Part shown: piece after piece, positions 24,001 through 27,361 of the stretch | How the letters are laid out: the number at the start of each line of letters is the position of its first letter | Position numbering within the stretch: position 1 is the stretch's first letter | From: Planctomycetota bacterium | GTDB taxonomy: Bacteria; Planctomycetota; Phycisphaerae; SM23-33 | Reading direction: 5' to 3' | NCBI GenBank assembly: GCA_022705325.1 | Contig: JAKJER010000026.1 | Coordinates: forward strand, 1-64,000 | DNA length: 64,000 nt | Program-made: the position numbers and the translations under genes | Notes under the pieces: generated by a model | The model's database searches: none | What the model was told of the DNA's origin: nothing | The model's input: the letters and a program-made list of their open reading frames with translations, nothing else

Positions 24001-24800
24001 CTGTCGTCTCCCAGGCCGCCCGCGAGAGAATCGTCGCCCGCTCCTCCCGCAAGCGTATCGTTGCCCGCAGCCCCGATGAGTGTGTTGTTGCCGGCGTCGC
24101 CGGTCAGCGTATCGTCGCCTGAGCCGCCGGTCACGGTCTCGATGGCGCTGAGGCCGGACGTGTCGGTCGCCGTGCCGACAGAGAGGTCGACACTGACGGA
24201 ATCCGTGTGGCTGGAGTAGTCGAGACCGTCGAGACCTCCGCCCCCGTCGATCGTTCCCCCGAAAGCCCCGGTCATCGTGAAGACGTCGGCCTCGCTGCCG
24301 CCGACGAGGTTCTCGATGCCGCTGAAGGTCGCCCCGGCCGCGGTGCCGCTGGCGGCGCCATCGAGGGTCCAGTCGCAGACCTCGTCTGGTCCGGTGAGCC
24401 AGTCCGAGCCGTCCTCGCCCTCGATCTGCGTCTGGACCGTCAGCGCGCTAAACAGGCGGATCCGGTCGCTTCCGTCCCCGGTCTGCACCAGGATGGACTT
24501 CACCCCGGTGAACTCCTGGGTCTGCCCGTCCAGCGTCAGGGAGACGTCCGCCCCGTCGCCGGTATGGGCGGTCTGCTGGATCGTCACCGTATTGTCGAGT
24601 TCGTCGCCCAGGACGCTGAGCCGGCCGTCGTTGCCGAGGGTCGCCGAGGAGAGCATCAGCCTCGGTTCGAGGCCCTCCAGGGGCGCAAAGCAGCGGGCGG
24701 CAAGGGGATTGGCCAACCTGGCTTCATGCTCACGAGCGCGAAGAAGCACGACCCTGTACAGGTTTCTCAGGAGCTTGACAGCGTGAGACATGGGTGACAT
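1..24800 (-). CDS. Giant LEPR-motif, RTX-repeat surface/secreted protein (3' end beyond window)
   Basis: The reading frame stays open from an ATG at 24800 to the left window edge, at least 8,266 codons. I checked the frame near 24800, 15580, 9065, 3245 and 5 and saw no stop while translating. GGAG lies 7 nt before the ATG. Residues 44-52 read LEPRLMLSS, the LEPR-XLL signature near the N terminus of large planctomycete proteins. Residues about 60-650 carry glycine/aspartate nonapeptides (GGxGxDxL type, RTX-like calcium binding), for example at 24160-23970 and 23290-23170. Residues about 1170-5270 are Ala/Ser/Val-rich units of about 65 residues, probably beta-helical. Modules with GLTDGxxYxV cores lie near 20630-20130 and 8990-7580. 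RTX-like repeats return from about 3830 and form units of 141-149 residues in the last 1.4 kb. Cysteines are very rare. A role as adhesin or matrix protein is inferred; no secretion genes are in view. Confidence 0.9.
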   Translation of the reverse strand, partial: MSPMSHAVKLLRNLYRVVLLRAREHEARLANPLAARCFAPLEGLEPRLMLSSATLGNDGRLSVLGDELDNTVTIQQTAHTGDGADVSLTLDGQTQEFTGVKSILVQTGDGSDRIRLFSALTVQTQIEGEDGSDWLTGPDEVCDWTLDGAASGTAAGATFSGIENLVGGSEADVFTMTGAFGGTIDGGGGLDGLDYSSHTDSVSVDLSVGTATDTSGLSAIETVTGGSGDDTLTGDAGNNTLIGAAGNDTLAGGAGDDSLAGGLGDDRYVFDADNSLGADTIYEWIDQGTDTLDFSSTTTSSVIINLSLEGAQMAAAWLTIDLSGGDVIENVIGGSRGDTITGNSLDNVLTGGLGQDFLIGGDGFDTVVETRDANFTLTGTRLTVGSEGNDTLSSIEAAHLTGGAGANTLDASTFGGSTVLDGAGGDDILRGGSGRDVLIGGTGTNTLTGGAGDDTYVLSPGEAATITESASGGNDTLDYSSFTTDVSATLGATATAVSGNVANIENLIGGSGDDTLTGDTRANILAGGPGDDTLTGGAGDDTYVLDPLGTDTIVEGYNQGSDTLDYSSFTDSVAADLGAASATGVDEDASNIANIENLIGGSGDDTLTGDARANRLTGGPGDDTLAGGGGDDTYILTIGGGADTINEGPGAGDDTILGPEENTDWIISGADSGTITGGTTFEGIEYLVGGGADDNFAFTADGSISGSVQGGGQTVSDTVIGPDQDNAWSITGSNAGTLQTRGLFTGIEDLQGGYGADTFSFASGGAMSGQINGGADYAEQPDENGNQTITRAMDVLDYSGLYVAVSVNLADMTATGAGSFAAIDKVVGSVVFDTLYGPDDSVVRWTIDSADAGEVAGVRFENFEHLVGASDGTSDAFTFEQNGSLSSILDGGTGSLDAIRVYRPLTGKYTVFDPGAGTDLSGLVHLNGKYIRYAGIDHEDLLKKRLVNANLFDIEVKGTSFADTIIVEDDATADDGVMQVRFEGMEIYDGSGWITDPVFSFSVPIESLVVEGGYGADSIEVKGLDSQFSAEFKVYGLEEGAPEILPDAFRDEIRFTGNTFTHGGLFQAFADRIYVNDGVRLSALQDPDDPASGGGDIDFRARRIDTTDIVNASPVMVSLRDVLVDIGAGAELSGGAVYIFAQAEDRDLTTLLGMGQEVNNFVLKPLLDKIGDLIALPVKVLYKQSEATINIGENAKLLGDVAVGLYATAAADASGSAKSKLFSVAYGEAKSTATINILGGSRLYSSDGCVVVTSDAKSSAGVKTETEQKAGDSGIAGSLAIGNSIVNSTITVAAGATVEAAKTVNIRANGENKTETESKGSTFANGAAGLGFSISLSKSDIHTQVDGTVIAHAQDGYLVKLEINPLETDPNKPGYVDYDRNMINVGPTALVSEDTVHYSSRRGTSIGGLIDDTDYIVISVEDDPSTTDVDESNYIQLALTEQNAIDSVAVDLLRTGEIDPFGFDVMPTTMNTKDFDGSQVDSKLSRITLDNKAFSKSDNEIDFSLLGLTFELGQAVVYREGTAPIEGLVDGQTYYVITGINEFDLQGDNKFVEHQVIQLAETENEARAGVNINFSLDPQNAGATGFSLEAMHVLDSGWATGVGILSGLKAEDKASAEAGVADEEEEEDKGDFSFGPDGSIFDTIVEKLLDSKKDGGNVAGDASGKAGIQGSPLKAAGAFAFSYADHQVTTDIGSTAVLKSNEDLEVTATIEHQVQLSAESSIEPAEKKEGSKNDSGGSGGSGVGISIAADVGIFKAVAETTVHSGAQLDALRATRVISLVQHPYLTSPDELFPSTYSEFLSAIERDGPEAVKKYMNETLGIKDKLLNTWARASAESDKVSVAGMVDVLVFTDVAKSLVESGAKINQDEDWREYTDQDGDGLFNPHQNNRNPDDPGDQTADEQVVSVVASNYMQLVNMAGYFSLEVTPKDLLKKKNPVEVDAAASSGGKGGVGGALFIMLIDNTTHAIVEDGAEIYSGMDGGFNIKADEVLFNISLGQAGASAETVSVGGTVMYTQEVSDTVAQLGAGAIVTGRNVNIYGANLGTNVMWAGGVAKSEAIGAGISVAVNNFDRKTLALIGDETNETPDSIDVVPGINVAEDVTARAVVGGDLYSFTVAGAVVSAKEDKPTDNPPGSSPSSSGDGSNDSDPLDGESLPRLFGDEPFASGDGDSSPPSDDSQKQKQKTGVGIAAAASVNMVKDTTQASVIDAGQVQAGSLFATADNNNDIIAATGGLAFTKEKAGGTAVALAGAFSYNGVNATTTVLVEDTAFTLDGNGIGWPIEGDQSDTNPTVNIHSSSDARIIAAAAGGAGAIAAGSSSSGGSGGSSTAVAVAGSVSVNSISNATSATASNVDFEIVSGRSADDASNGDLFVLAIDKSRIFAIAGGLSLSVASGQQGSSTAISAGVAVSVNKIVSSAVASLDDADVDWAAPDGNNPSVLSRGDLLIQAASQETIDAYTLAGAVSVAKGTSGSGVAAGGAASGSVNLIDFDTQAILRDSTVDLGPGGASILAEDNSTIRSGAGGIAASVGISSQGNGGAGAFGAAFSVNQIGGAGDGSSVLAEVDNSEITADSDISVEATSASDIFALAIGAAGSVTGSGSGNAISGSGAGSASINSIRVTTSALVINDSALTTADDSGAAITLSAADESSIRAVAGAVALGISVGQSTAVSGGLGLSLTINDINNTVRAAAEDSAVSADGSVFVSADSQASIQSLAFGLSVNVAVSGSSSAIAANATGALSFNTIDNTIAATVADTAADGAASLSSGDTVSITADDESSIDAIATAASASISGTTSAASVSVGIGLAMAHNRIDKDVTASIDGVSSVRTDGHDVVISATDASDINAATIAAAVSVAVGSGTSVGIAGGASESTNVILSRTNAFIKDSAIGDDQHPVGNVDIDATGTGEISAVVGALAAGVAVGQTGVGAAVGIAVARNFIGWDPRAGDVEPDYQSTSGPAPTVLDTLTPGLLVRAVNGDVYEYVGSEVNDSDPDTAGSQPFDLTAQDYSVEASWKKVTASTYEDQGQQVGTEVAALTPGMNVLVASGPLAGHVFEYIGDAQDDSDPDTAGAQPFDLSQQDYGNESLWTMVEVTPAVSPEGIEAGTLVDALSPNMTVQISGGALAGDIYKYVGPELTDSNPDEDGDQPFDLSAQQYRDVTLWQQVGVDVDAAQVQAWIAESSVRANGALTLDASTTETIDAVVVAAAIGIGGGSSAGIGVSGAGSYAENRIRTDVKAQIDGDGATADTDGIQASTASLHATDGSGINAIAGAASLAAGFGSTAGVAVSIGLSLSFNEVSNDVAASISNADEGVTTTSGGITMSALTQGRHLFDLDVSGKITPDSLDDAATADLDNPDDPELDDDDVTDRSDDTVTGNEAYTDAEEDRAVLEALRQAFADAGKPLAVYDRVATAAQFNTGDGLQDVREGTTVLLEKDYMAGQEAAYDGSVGLERRVYRYIVMADEDADNKNEIDLATQDFTDANKWQLVDTLKVSTLVEGRSWTVVAPDGKTYVLELNDAGDKISVSRNTINAVSAAASLAAGIGIGAAGIAVSGAGAVSQNVVLSRTKAYAEESVLDSAGDVKLDATSTAKISSAVVAASLALGGGGAAGVGASIGIAAAQNFIGWTPAGGEMPAEVKAYLSNTSLEADGDLKLIAEASQSIGCVVLSGSAAVAGGGTAGVAVSGSGVWAENKIGVNVESYIDGDGEDGIQADGVWLSAQDVSTIKAIAGAVSLAGSVGGVAGVSFSIGLSLARNTITGNVQSYIKGADGSSADTTDAGVDAGSDGIIIAAIENASIQAVSAAASLAGGFAGIAGVSISGAGADAHNIILAGTNAYVESSALVSDGVIDIDASNTSSIEAAVISASASIAVGGIAGVGASIGVAVARNYIGWKRDDSVEGDYSTGDNPDTIISGQTVEIAAGANAGNIYEYIGTEDLVRPTAIGSGDGEGNAAENANWLTRLNYSDSSQWRLTNLISDPVGVQAYILDSSADAAGALTLDAFSEQTIDATVFSGSVALSGGLVGVAVAGAGASAGNRIATLVQAYVKGDKDDRGVEAESVSLTADDTSKINALTGAVAVAASVGLVGVSLSIGVGVAHNVVDNNVAAFIQDVDAGLTSTAYDVRISAAEDASIYALTGAASAAVALGGVAASLSGAGALATNVILGSTSAYIDNSVVDSARDVLVLADNSADIDAEVAAGATAVAGGLFGGFGVSIGAAIAKNVIGYSAAGDRSPIQVQAYITDSSVDAVGDLDLSATSSQDIDATVEAGSVAVSAGGFAGLGLSGAGAAATNRIAADVLAYIDGDQPTDEDLEPGIHVANVTLTADDDSTIDASIGSAAMALAVGAVGASVSIGIGLARNEIANNVSAYVVNCADLGATGTDGIDITANEASEIVSSATAASAAAGDGWFAGIAISGAGAEACNVILNSTQAYVDKSSLDAAGNIDIEALDMAIITADVATLSEASSTGYVGISVSIGAVTAHNFIGYTADGTLQPAEVLAYVQDATLDADGSVTVSATEAAEIEAKVLCGSAASAAGAIAVAASGAGVVIANKVATDVKAFVADTDDDDAIATAVEAGGSVSITATDSSAITAIANAVSFAVAIGKIGIASAVSVSLANNSIDNDVEAYASSAKLTTTTGDLIITAKETASVTSTATAASAGFSGLFSAAVSGAISDATIATTTLAYADPVELKIGGDIAIDGISTATGSATTIANSTSAAFISISGAVTEATADVTPAVEARLGGYTGEDEDRVIQAGGTIAVVATQAGTATSEAVGDTEAVGFSVAVGATSALASIASPDADTPSVKSSISGGQIIAGGDLTVSAVYNTDQDDKVVNGSGASATAQSAAGGLVSSSKSYASAESNVDVQALVASSAVLTAADSAIDVSASGENVAQADTGGSSEGLVSVNYIGSEATVGGGVLADFDGSVLDAFSVTVEARGRNNAESDIVVAGFGGLSITPDGGARAGASVDSDADVVASVGSTADIETGTLSVKAIADNDAVASSDASTGGFIAIGKSQPEASVAGATQALLDGDVTAETRIEVDAAATNDVQASTALSSAGIGAGSNATPAATITAETVTQAQIGQDADIDSPDADIIVHAAANNEARATAESLAGGLVAVNNSNPAAVDSGSTQAALLGDVRVSNGTEDDAGAKSIAVTAEGIDATVAQIRSVSGGGISISAATSNATTASTTAVTVGSDGAVIVSSGDISVKADAKTDADSSTRSTGGGGVSISDYSANAAATPAVTATVGSNTFLKSDGLISISADHNQEDQDLSDGSFNAKDDVDDATNTITFSLPHGLFTNDVVTYVGTVLHTLDVHGLTSGRSYTVIVPADASDPQRQIQIGAAFLSSQDSVDLLTDTIRFPGPHNLQTGDRVIYENQGSAIGGLTDGKVYVVFKIDDVSIKLKDPAAQATSEVTTAASSVSGTTVSKSNNFYNGAPVTYHGEGVTYDFTSKLVDVELWDDPDDDPDLGLVPKRVGEVIQTLDNDKIYLGDAGALSVGTAVIYTVSNPSLAISGLTNNGQYKIAAIEDSGTTVKLKSNNKVENLLVDFVRSSSGDRIVRSSGSWLTDGFVAGQSLWISGSGINNGTSYTIKSVSADTLTLDQANATTATKVIDAQVTWVPGASANDKDRIVLSTGTWSNTNFANGQTLIVTGTNNEGTYTIDSVSGNTITLTCSQQVAATETGETDTATVSSAVTKTFDGCLRLNPAKTGSAGDALHSLQRVQDRDLLVDGRVYFVINATASSFQLAETPGGTAVNLNPNSLTGGSHRFAVEGVNLTARGSGQQHVVVDIAPGPFPVMQKMILDSPDNTVGSPSGDLVVTASAAGGGGGFIKVDGATSAASTRPTVSVTVNGSASLEGQNVDITTHAVGSANGFSTNSSGGFVSVGDAYATASSNVGSTITVAADATITASQNLTIDSYAETDGQSKASTSAGGLGSGVDSRATVNLDYLSKADIRGDLTAGGALAVEAHTVVDGYVYAYANASGLGADADANDSGENRGVRIGNTRASTQVVIGSTAELVGDTVSIIAQVDRMKGLAEATAKASALGADSDAGASVKVLGSTKAILDTGSSITGNQSVTVLAIYGIDDGDDTNDLDLYAAPFAKCSGLGGDTDSRANVNVETQAMVIGRDEANIWTASLNVDAVQLVTRYDRAPSRDGAAIDTGKNESNGDPDFRRHVYWEATTHLLSEPNPVLEVDESGTVTQLVNVELKNGRGVGYTYGANEDIEVLDIDNNAASSVAFHANNLGTLDGESAPAGQIWGNAGLFTLQHTWDWVRLTNRSSRNLIVNLIDVVDDSTATIDIDVLNVPGPATTPANNVSLPETIYPGATFEFDIQHSFAETQVEIQNLHAPEAGVSPDITINGNIENPIGRTFIHNDSGDILAGSDTAIEIIRTNALELDADLGSIGLQGTTRRAIWAELIEYKDEDGVLHAMDLTAEAGKDLVLDLTANRRSEATLGADLQVEIESLRAGDDVDVVVNDSKEGNDRGTAGNVQVYDRGLTPENKPYVSHFRPDSVSIGLENILRAFGTATTEIDSAYSFSEVRAGDDIDISHVSTTAAYGEAKTSATTALTGANAAGYAAAADVPDTAVGFTLSSDAGASLHDLDTGLAVAAPADGTPKIDLTTNGDITVTEQLGDLLAGHIHSTAGDVTLVSPARILDADGLATIDVTGESLTMTSGAVTDETPSPERGGIGQAGDFIEINVDRNNGTGVLNAFDNRSATAAHGGIYLSELIGAMKLDTVASLTDVSLRTVNGSIVDGRNGGSGDTAANVIGQTVALDANGSGASIGASGNDVEIDSRVGSAAGSDDVSLEAGQDIYLTEADGNLRLVLAHAYTGDIRLTVRDSADLDEDLELLASGSAVFAESGSSAPGNQPDAPRTMAHGLIFAEGGSVLLRVGDDVALEPNSQIAAAEDIDLYGDISATDDVVASSDPDSGSGTTMVLRGRIIAGATISPAGSQSGSSPIGTATATLTAPQHVARFWGNAGADTFQFGDSTGSTGATAWGSAGYIYLGSKTRAYGSQDLIASGDDGQDRFLVYFLQDAVVTTGPANVSTAGHTLTLDGQADGDTYEIHTLGSLSPDNRNYVINVLDTGSAGDGDDVLTINGSANADVFLLRGMSSIPGEGSQSPSFVALLQGTISQIKADGGSDEVQRVQYDQSLDGLVVQALGGDDYFALDDNSAVTTLVGGAGNDTFQVGQLFRSERDAGAGLLSFDAFETVQTTRGYLSEGVSAETTIEGNEGNDQFTVFHNTAQLHLMGGAGDDTLTIRAFALEGSQASDVTDEGGLDDVEYVVNAPVEVVGGDGTDSVVLIGTEFSDQIVVTESGIVGMGIDVSYSEIEKLEIDTAEGNDQVYVLSTDTTVETWVYGGLGSDRFSIAGDVPQLLSGDTELFPATSGRHELDGIAGALHIEGMAGKGSAGGLGTPVMLRGETSLLPCDGTVLAYSGTGAGGTSDTMTVSTAELNAAGYADLSTLIGKTIEIGQGPGLGRFWLVTAAVRVDGDDTETLLTLKNASMPAAEWGLPTTSSRFAVTHLSANFFVDEPQQVDFATVYNDAATADQTGALTATTITGLAMGPQGIAYGSLETLDIFLGSGQDTFSVTGTMKRADGYRTVTMLSTGAGSDEVTVSLSANDDGFFAMNTEAGDDTVHAEASSLPLVVFGGLGSDEIHTGTGDDIVFGDKGRVDYRDASGRLITRLGLGLAERTVLQPGQAETSDTQVPFKQTDGIVRGPSLVTTRQASAGGVDTVYGSQGNDTILGGAAGDTLEAGEGDNIVLGDHGTIEYQLDGDLTDIDRISSTDYSYGGDDTITTGAGSDLVVGGAGADGISAGGGSNLVIGDSGKITSAQADTDRFGTLPLTVGLVETVGFGIGGVDHITTGSGGDIVLGGHAGDIIGAGDGSNIVLGDDGKIDFVRAERDATAAGADLNPADIDLIESLSTTSAGGVDEITTGAGSDVVVGGRYGDTISAGGGNNLVIGDSGRVTAAAAEAPQLSGIAMTLGLVETISSADGGDDTITTGTGNDVVLGGQGGDTITANEGELSGGTDAGNLILGDNGLLDFTRAERPGQQTQPGADTNAGDLDLVQSRDEAIGGNDTITVGNGSDMVIGGTGSDTITLNEGNNLALGDSGKITAANADAPQLSGLPITIGEVITTADDGGGSDTITAGSGKDILVGGTNDAGVSETIKALGGDNIVLGDSGRIDFTRSEREAAAGADYSPADIDLVESLSTEAAGGADTITTGSGSDLIIGGRYGDTI
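94..1060 (-). repeat. Tandem 141-149-residue RTX-type repeats in the giant gene
   Basis: Equivalent points of the repeat fall at about 100, 523 and 970, so the period is 423-447 bp (141-149 residues). Each unit has two halves, and each half contains a GD-rich calcium-binding strip with a core like GDSGRIDF or GDSGKITAA, then a spacer, then TGSGSDLVIGG. The array runs to the window edge and probably continues. Confidence 0.75.
11500..14200 (-). repeat. About 200-bp coding repeats with a higher-order period, giant gene
   Basis: Segments encoding the theme IxAxAGAASLAxGxGxxGV followed by SIGxxLAxNxI recur about every 195-200 bp (near 11740, 11945, 12140, 12340, 12520 and 12720). A longer-range marker with the core VILxSTxAYxxxS recurs near 11520, 12315, 13330 and 14120, giving steps of about 795, 1015 and 790 bp. 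This suggests four-unit super-repeats of about 265 residues, some enlarged by inserted modules. Confidence 0.6.
12890..15990 (-). repeat. Inserted QPFDLxxQDY modules in the giant gene
   Basis: At least three near-identical modules at about 15930-15330 share the order: LxPGM-type strand, YEYIG or YKYVG, an acidic DSDPD stretch, QPFDL, QDY, then a tryptophan (SLW or TLW). Degenerate relatives lie at 14440-14340 and 13075-12890. They interrupt the regular 200-bp helical repeats and explain the longer spacing there. They look like small beta-rich side domains; their ligand is unknown to me. Confidence 0.6.
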
Positions 24801-25105
24801 GGCAGGTCTCCATCCTTTCTTAGCTGCACAAATCCATCCTTACCTGAGACATGGACGCTGGGCGATGCGCGTCTGAAGCCTGACCCACTACCGTGTTTTC
24901 AGTAACAGGACGGCGCATACTGTCTCACGCCCGCCGGGCGCACCAACATACCCATTCCGAACGCTCGGGGGGCAAGGACTTTGCAGAGATTATAAACCTG
25001 AACCACACAAACCGCACATCAGGGATTCCCCGCGATTCATGTAAGAGAATTCCCGGACACGTTTAGGCCGGTAAAAAACGCGAGGACGGGCGGTTCTGAC
25101 GTGGG
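24801..25105. other. Leader and promoter region of the giant gene (305 bp)
   Basis: No gene is visible here. Reading the minus strand, RR gene first and giant gene last, the tract holds a T-run (positions 25072-25077) downstream of the response-regulator stop without a convincing stem, an imperfect GGGAATTC/GGGAATCCC inverted repeat near 25025-25055, a TATAAT hexamer at 24989-24994, and a leader of about 180 nt that ends in AAAGGATGGAG before the ATG at 24800. Confidence 0.6.
24989..24994 (-). promoter_or_regulatory. Candidate -10 element for the giant gene
   Basis: The minus strand reads TATAAT, a perfect match to the sigma-70 type -10 hexamer, about 190 bp before the ATG. No good -35 hexamer is found at 16-18 bp spacing, so an activator such as the neighbouring LuxR-type regulator might be needed. 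That dependence is inference. Confidence 0.4.
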
Positions 25106-25780
25106 TTACAGGGCCGTCTCGGCCCGATTCGGGCCCTCGTGATTCTGCCGGATCGCGAAGCGCCGAAGCTCCTTGGTGTTCTCCAGGCAGAGCTTCTCGA
25201 TGATCCGGCTGTAATAGGTCTCGACGGTCCGCGGACTGATATTGAGCCACTTGGCGATGTCGCCGCTGGTATCCCCCTGGCCCATCCGCCATAGCACCAT
25301 TCGCTCCCGTTCGCTCAGCTTGGCGTCCAGCGAGTCCGGGCAGTCATCCTCCCCCCGGACCCCTTCGATCAGGCTGTTGCGGGACCGTTCGCTCAGATAT
25401 CTGCCTCCGCCTGCCACCTCTCGAATGGCCACCACCAGGTCCCGCGCGCCATCTCTCTTTGTGACATATCCCTTAGCCCCCGCCGAGAAGGCACGCCTGA
25501 TGTGCACCGCGTCCTCGTGCATCGAATAGACCAGGACCGGCACCCCACGTTCGTGAATCTGCTTGATCAGGGGCATCCCGCTCTCACGTTCCAGGCTGAG
25601 ATCCACCAGGACCAGGTCCGGCCGTGTCGATTCAAGCTGCTTCAGTGCTTCCGCGCTGTTCTTGGCGTCTCCGCTGACGAGGATGCGGTGGGGCTCCAGC
25701 AGCAGCGCCAGACCCTCCGACACGGCAGGATGATCGTCGACGATCAGTATTCGGTACTTCCGGGGCTCCTGGTTTGCCAT
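25106..25780 (-). CDS. NarL/LuxR-family response regulator
   Basis: The protein has 224 residues if it starts at the ATG at 25780, which has AAGGAG 6 nt upstream; an in-frame ATG 45 bp further out lacks this context. The receiver domain spans residues 9-125, with acidic pocket D15/D16, phospho-acceptor D60, S86 and K108. A LuxR-type helix-turn-helix spans about 155-205 (SERER start, ISPRTVETYYSRI recognition region). It lies 11 bp downstream of the histidine kinase gene on the same strand, so the two are a cotranscribed pair. The next gene downstream on this strand is the giant protein gene, 305 bp away, a plausible target. Family assignment is secure; the regulon is unknown. Confidence 0.93.
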   Translation of the reverse strand: MANQEPRKYRILIVDDHPAVSEGLALLLEPHRILVSGDAKNSAEALKQLESTRPDLVLVDLSLERESGMPLIKQIHERGVPVLVYSMHEDAVHIRRAFSAGAKGYVTKRDGARDLVVAIREVAGGGRYLSERSRNSLIEGVRGEDDCPDSLDAKLSERERMVLWRMGQGDTSGDIAKWLNISPRTVETYYSRIIEKLCLENTKELRRFAIRQNHEGPNRAETAL

Positions 25781-25791
25781 AGTTGGCTCCT

Positions 25792-27105
25792 TCAGGCAGC
25801 GGGACTGGAACACGGGACTGTACAACAGACCACCGTTCCGCCGCCTTCTGCACCTTCGATCTTCAGTGTCCCGCCGACGGATCGCGCACGGTGAGCCATG
25901 ATGCTGAAGCCCAGCCCATCAGCCGAGCCGGCTGCGTCTGGGGGGCCACAGCCATCGTCGGTGACCTCCAGCGTTATCTTGTCGCCATCGCTGGTCAGCA
26001 GCAGACCGACCTGTCTGGCTTTGGCGTGCCTGGCGCAGTTGTGCAGGGCTTCCTGGGCGATGCGATACAGTTCCATGGCTATGCGGCTGTCGACTTTCTC
26101 CAGATCCCCTCGCCAGCGAAACTCGCACGCCAGACCGAACTGCCTGTCGATGCTGCGGATCATCGACTGCAAGGCCGAAACAAGCGACTCCGGTTCGGGT
26201 CCCATCGGCCAGACGCCCTTGCTGATCATGTACGCCCCCTCGAGCATCTCCTCAATCAGCGTTCGCAGGCGTCGGGCCCTGGCGGCGGCGGGGTCTTGGT
26301 TGCTCTCCAGGAGGTCTTCCAGGGCGGTACAGTGGAGTCGGGCTGCCGCAAGCTGCTGGCAAAGGCCGTCGTGTATCTCCCGGCCCAGGAGTCGCCGTTC
26401 TTCCTCGGCAAGCCGGGAGATCCTCTCCTCCAGACGCTTGCGGTGGGCCTGTTCCTGACCGAGGGATTCCAGGGCGGTTGCACGGCGGGCGGCTTCTTCC
26501 TGTAGCTGCTCTTTGGCCCGCCGCTCATCGGCCAGCAGCCGCATGTGGTGCGTCCGGAAACGATTCAGCGCCACGACGCTTGGAATCATGGCAAGGGCGA
26601 GAGTCAGTCCCTGCAAGAGCCACGGCTTCGTGCTAACCCCCGCGTAGGCTACTCCCTCACCGCCCTCCAGCAGCCCCATCGTCGCCAGAGCCGCGAACAC
26701 GCCATAGACCGCCAGACTCAGCCCGACAGAGATCCAACCGATGCGAGACCCGATCAAGACGATGATCGCCGAGGGGTAGACGGCCAGGCCCAGCCGTCCG
26801 TAACCTGCCAGTCCGCTGTTTGCCAGCGCCAAAGCGGCCGCAATATACGCCACAGCCATGAGAAGCCCGCTACGTATCCGAAAGCCCCATGAAGGACTTA
26901 CAGTAATCACGACCGCGAGCAGATACGTAGCCACCACGGCCCATCGCAAACCGGAAGAAAAGCCGGATCTGGCCAGAATGTCCGGCACTACCCAAGGTAC
27001 TCCGAGGACACAGACCGCTATGAGGATGGCATTCAGCGTCCGGTTTCGCCACGCCTGCCAGTCTGCATCAACGCCGCAGTCATCGTCCGACGAAGCCTCA
27101 ACCAT
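25792..27105 (-). CDS. NarX/DesK-type membrane histidine kinase
   Basis: 437 residues. Residues 24-180 hold about six hydrophobic segments, so the sensor part is membrane-embedded with little periplasmic sequence. A coiled-coil linker (about 190-240) leads to the HisKA_3 dimerisation helix with LLGREIHDGLCQQL, phospho-acceptor H245. The ATPase domain has N-box residues E352 and N356 (QEALHNCARHA), G1 box DDGCG at 383-387 and GLGFSIM at 397-403. This is the architecture of kinases that phosphorylate NarL-type regulators, matching the gene that follows 11 bp downstream. AAGGATC lies upstream of the ATG. The signal sensed cannot be read from the sequence. Confidence 0.93.
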   Translation of the reverse strand: MVEASSDDDCGVDADWQAWRNRTLNAILIAVCVLGVPWVVPDILARSGFSSGLRWAVVATYLLAVVITVSPSWGFRIRSGLLMAVAYIAAALALANSGLAGYGRLGLAVYPSAIIVLIGSRIGWISVGLSLAVYGVFAALATMGLLEGGEGVAYAGVSTKPWLLQGLTLALAMIPSVVALNRFRTHHMRLLADERRAKEQLQEEAARRATALESLGQEQAHRKRLEERISRLAEEERRLLGREIHDGLCQQLAAARLHCTALEDLLESNQDPAAARARRLRTLIEEMLEGAYMISKGVWPMGPEPESLVSALQSMIRSIDRQFGLACEFRWRGDLEKVDSRIAMELYRIAQEALHNCARHAKARQVGLLLTSDGDKITLEVTDDGCGPPDAAGSADGLGFSIMAHRARSVGGTLKIEGAEGGGTVVCCTVPCSSPAA

Positions 27106-27361
27106 GAGAGATCCTTCTCAAAGGTCAGGCCCGTATTGTATGGCGTTACGTGGCCTGAAGGCAAACAACGCCCGCCGTAGTGGTCCGCCGGTACTCGCGC
27201 GGAGCGAGTTCGGTAGTCCCTGGCGGTCGGGCCTCAAATCCGGAAATCCGGAGCACAACACCAATTCCTCCTGACGAACCAGCGGCCGGGGCTGAAACAA
27301 GTAGTCCGCCCTCCGTATTCCCGGTGCCCGTTCTTTGTGCCCGCTGTGGCAAACGTTCCGC

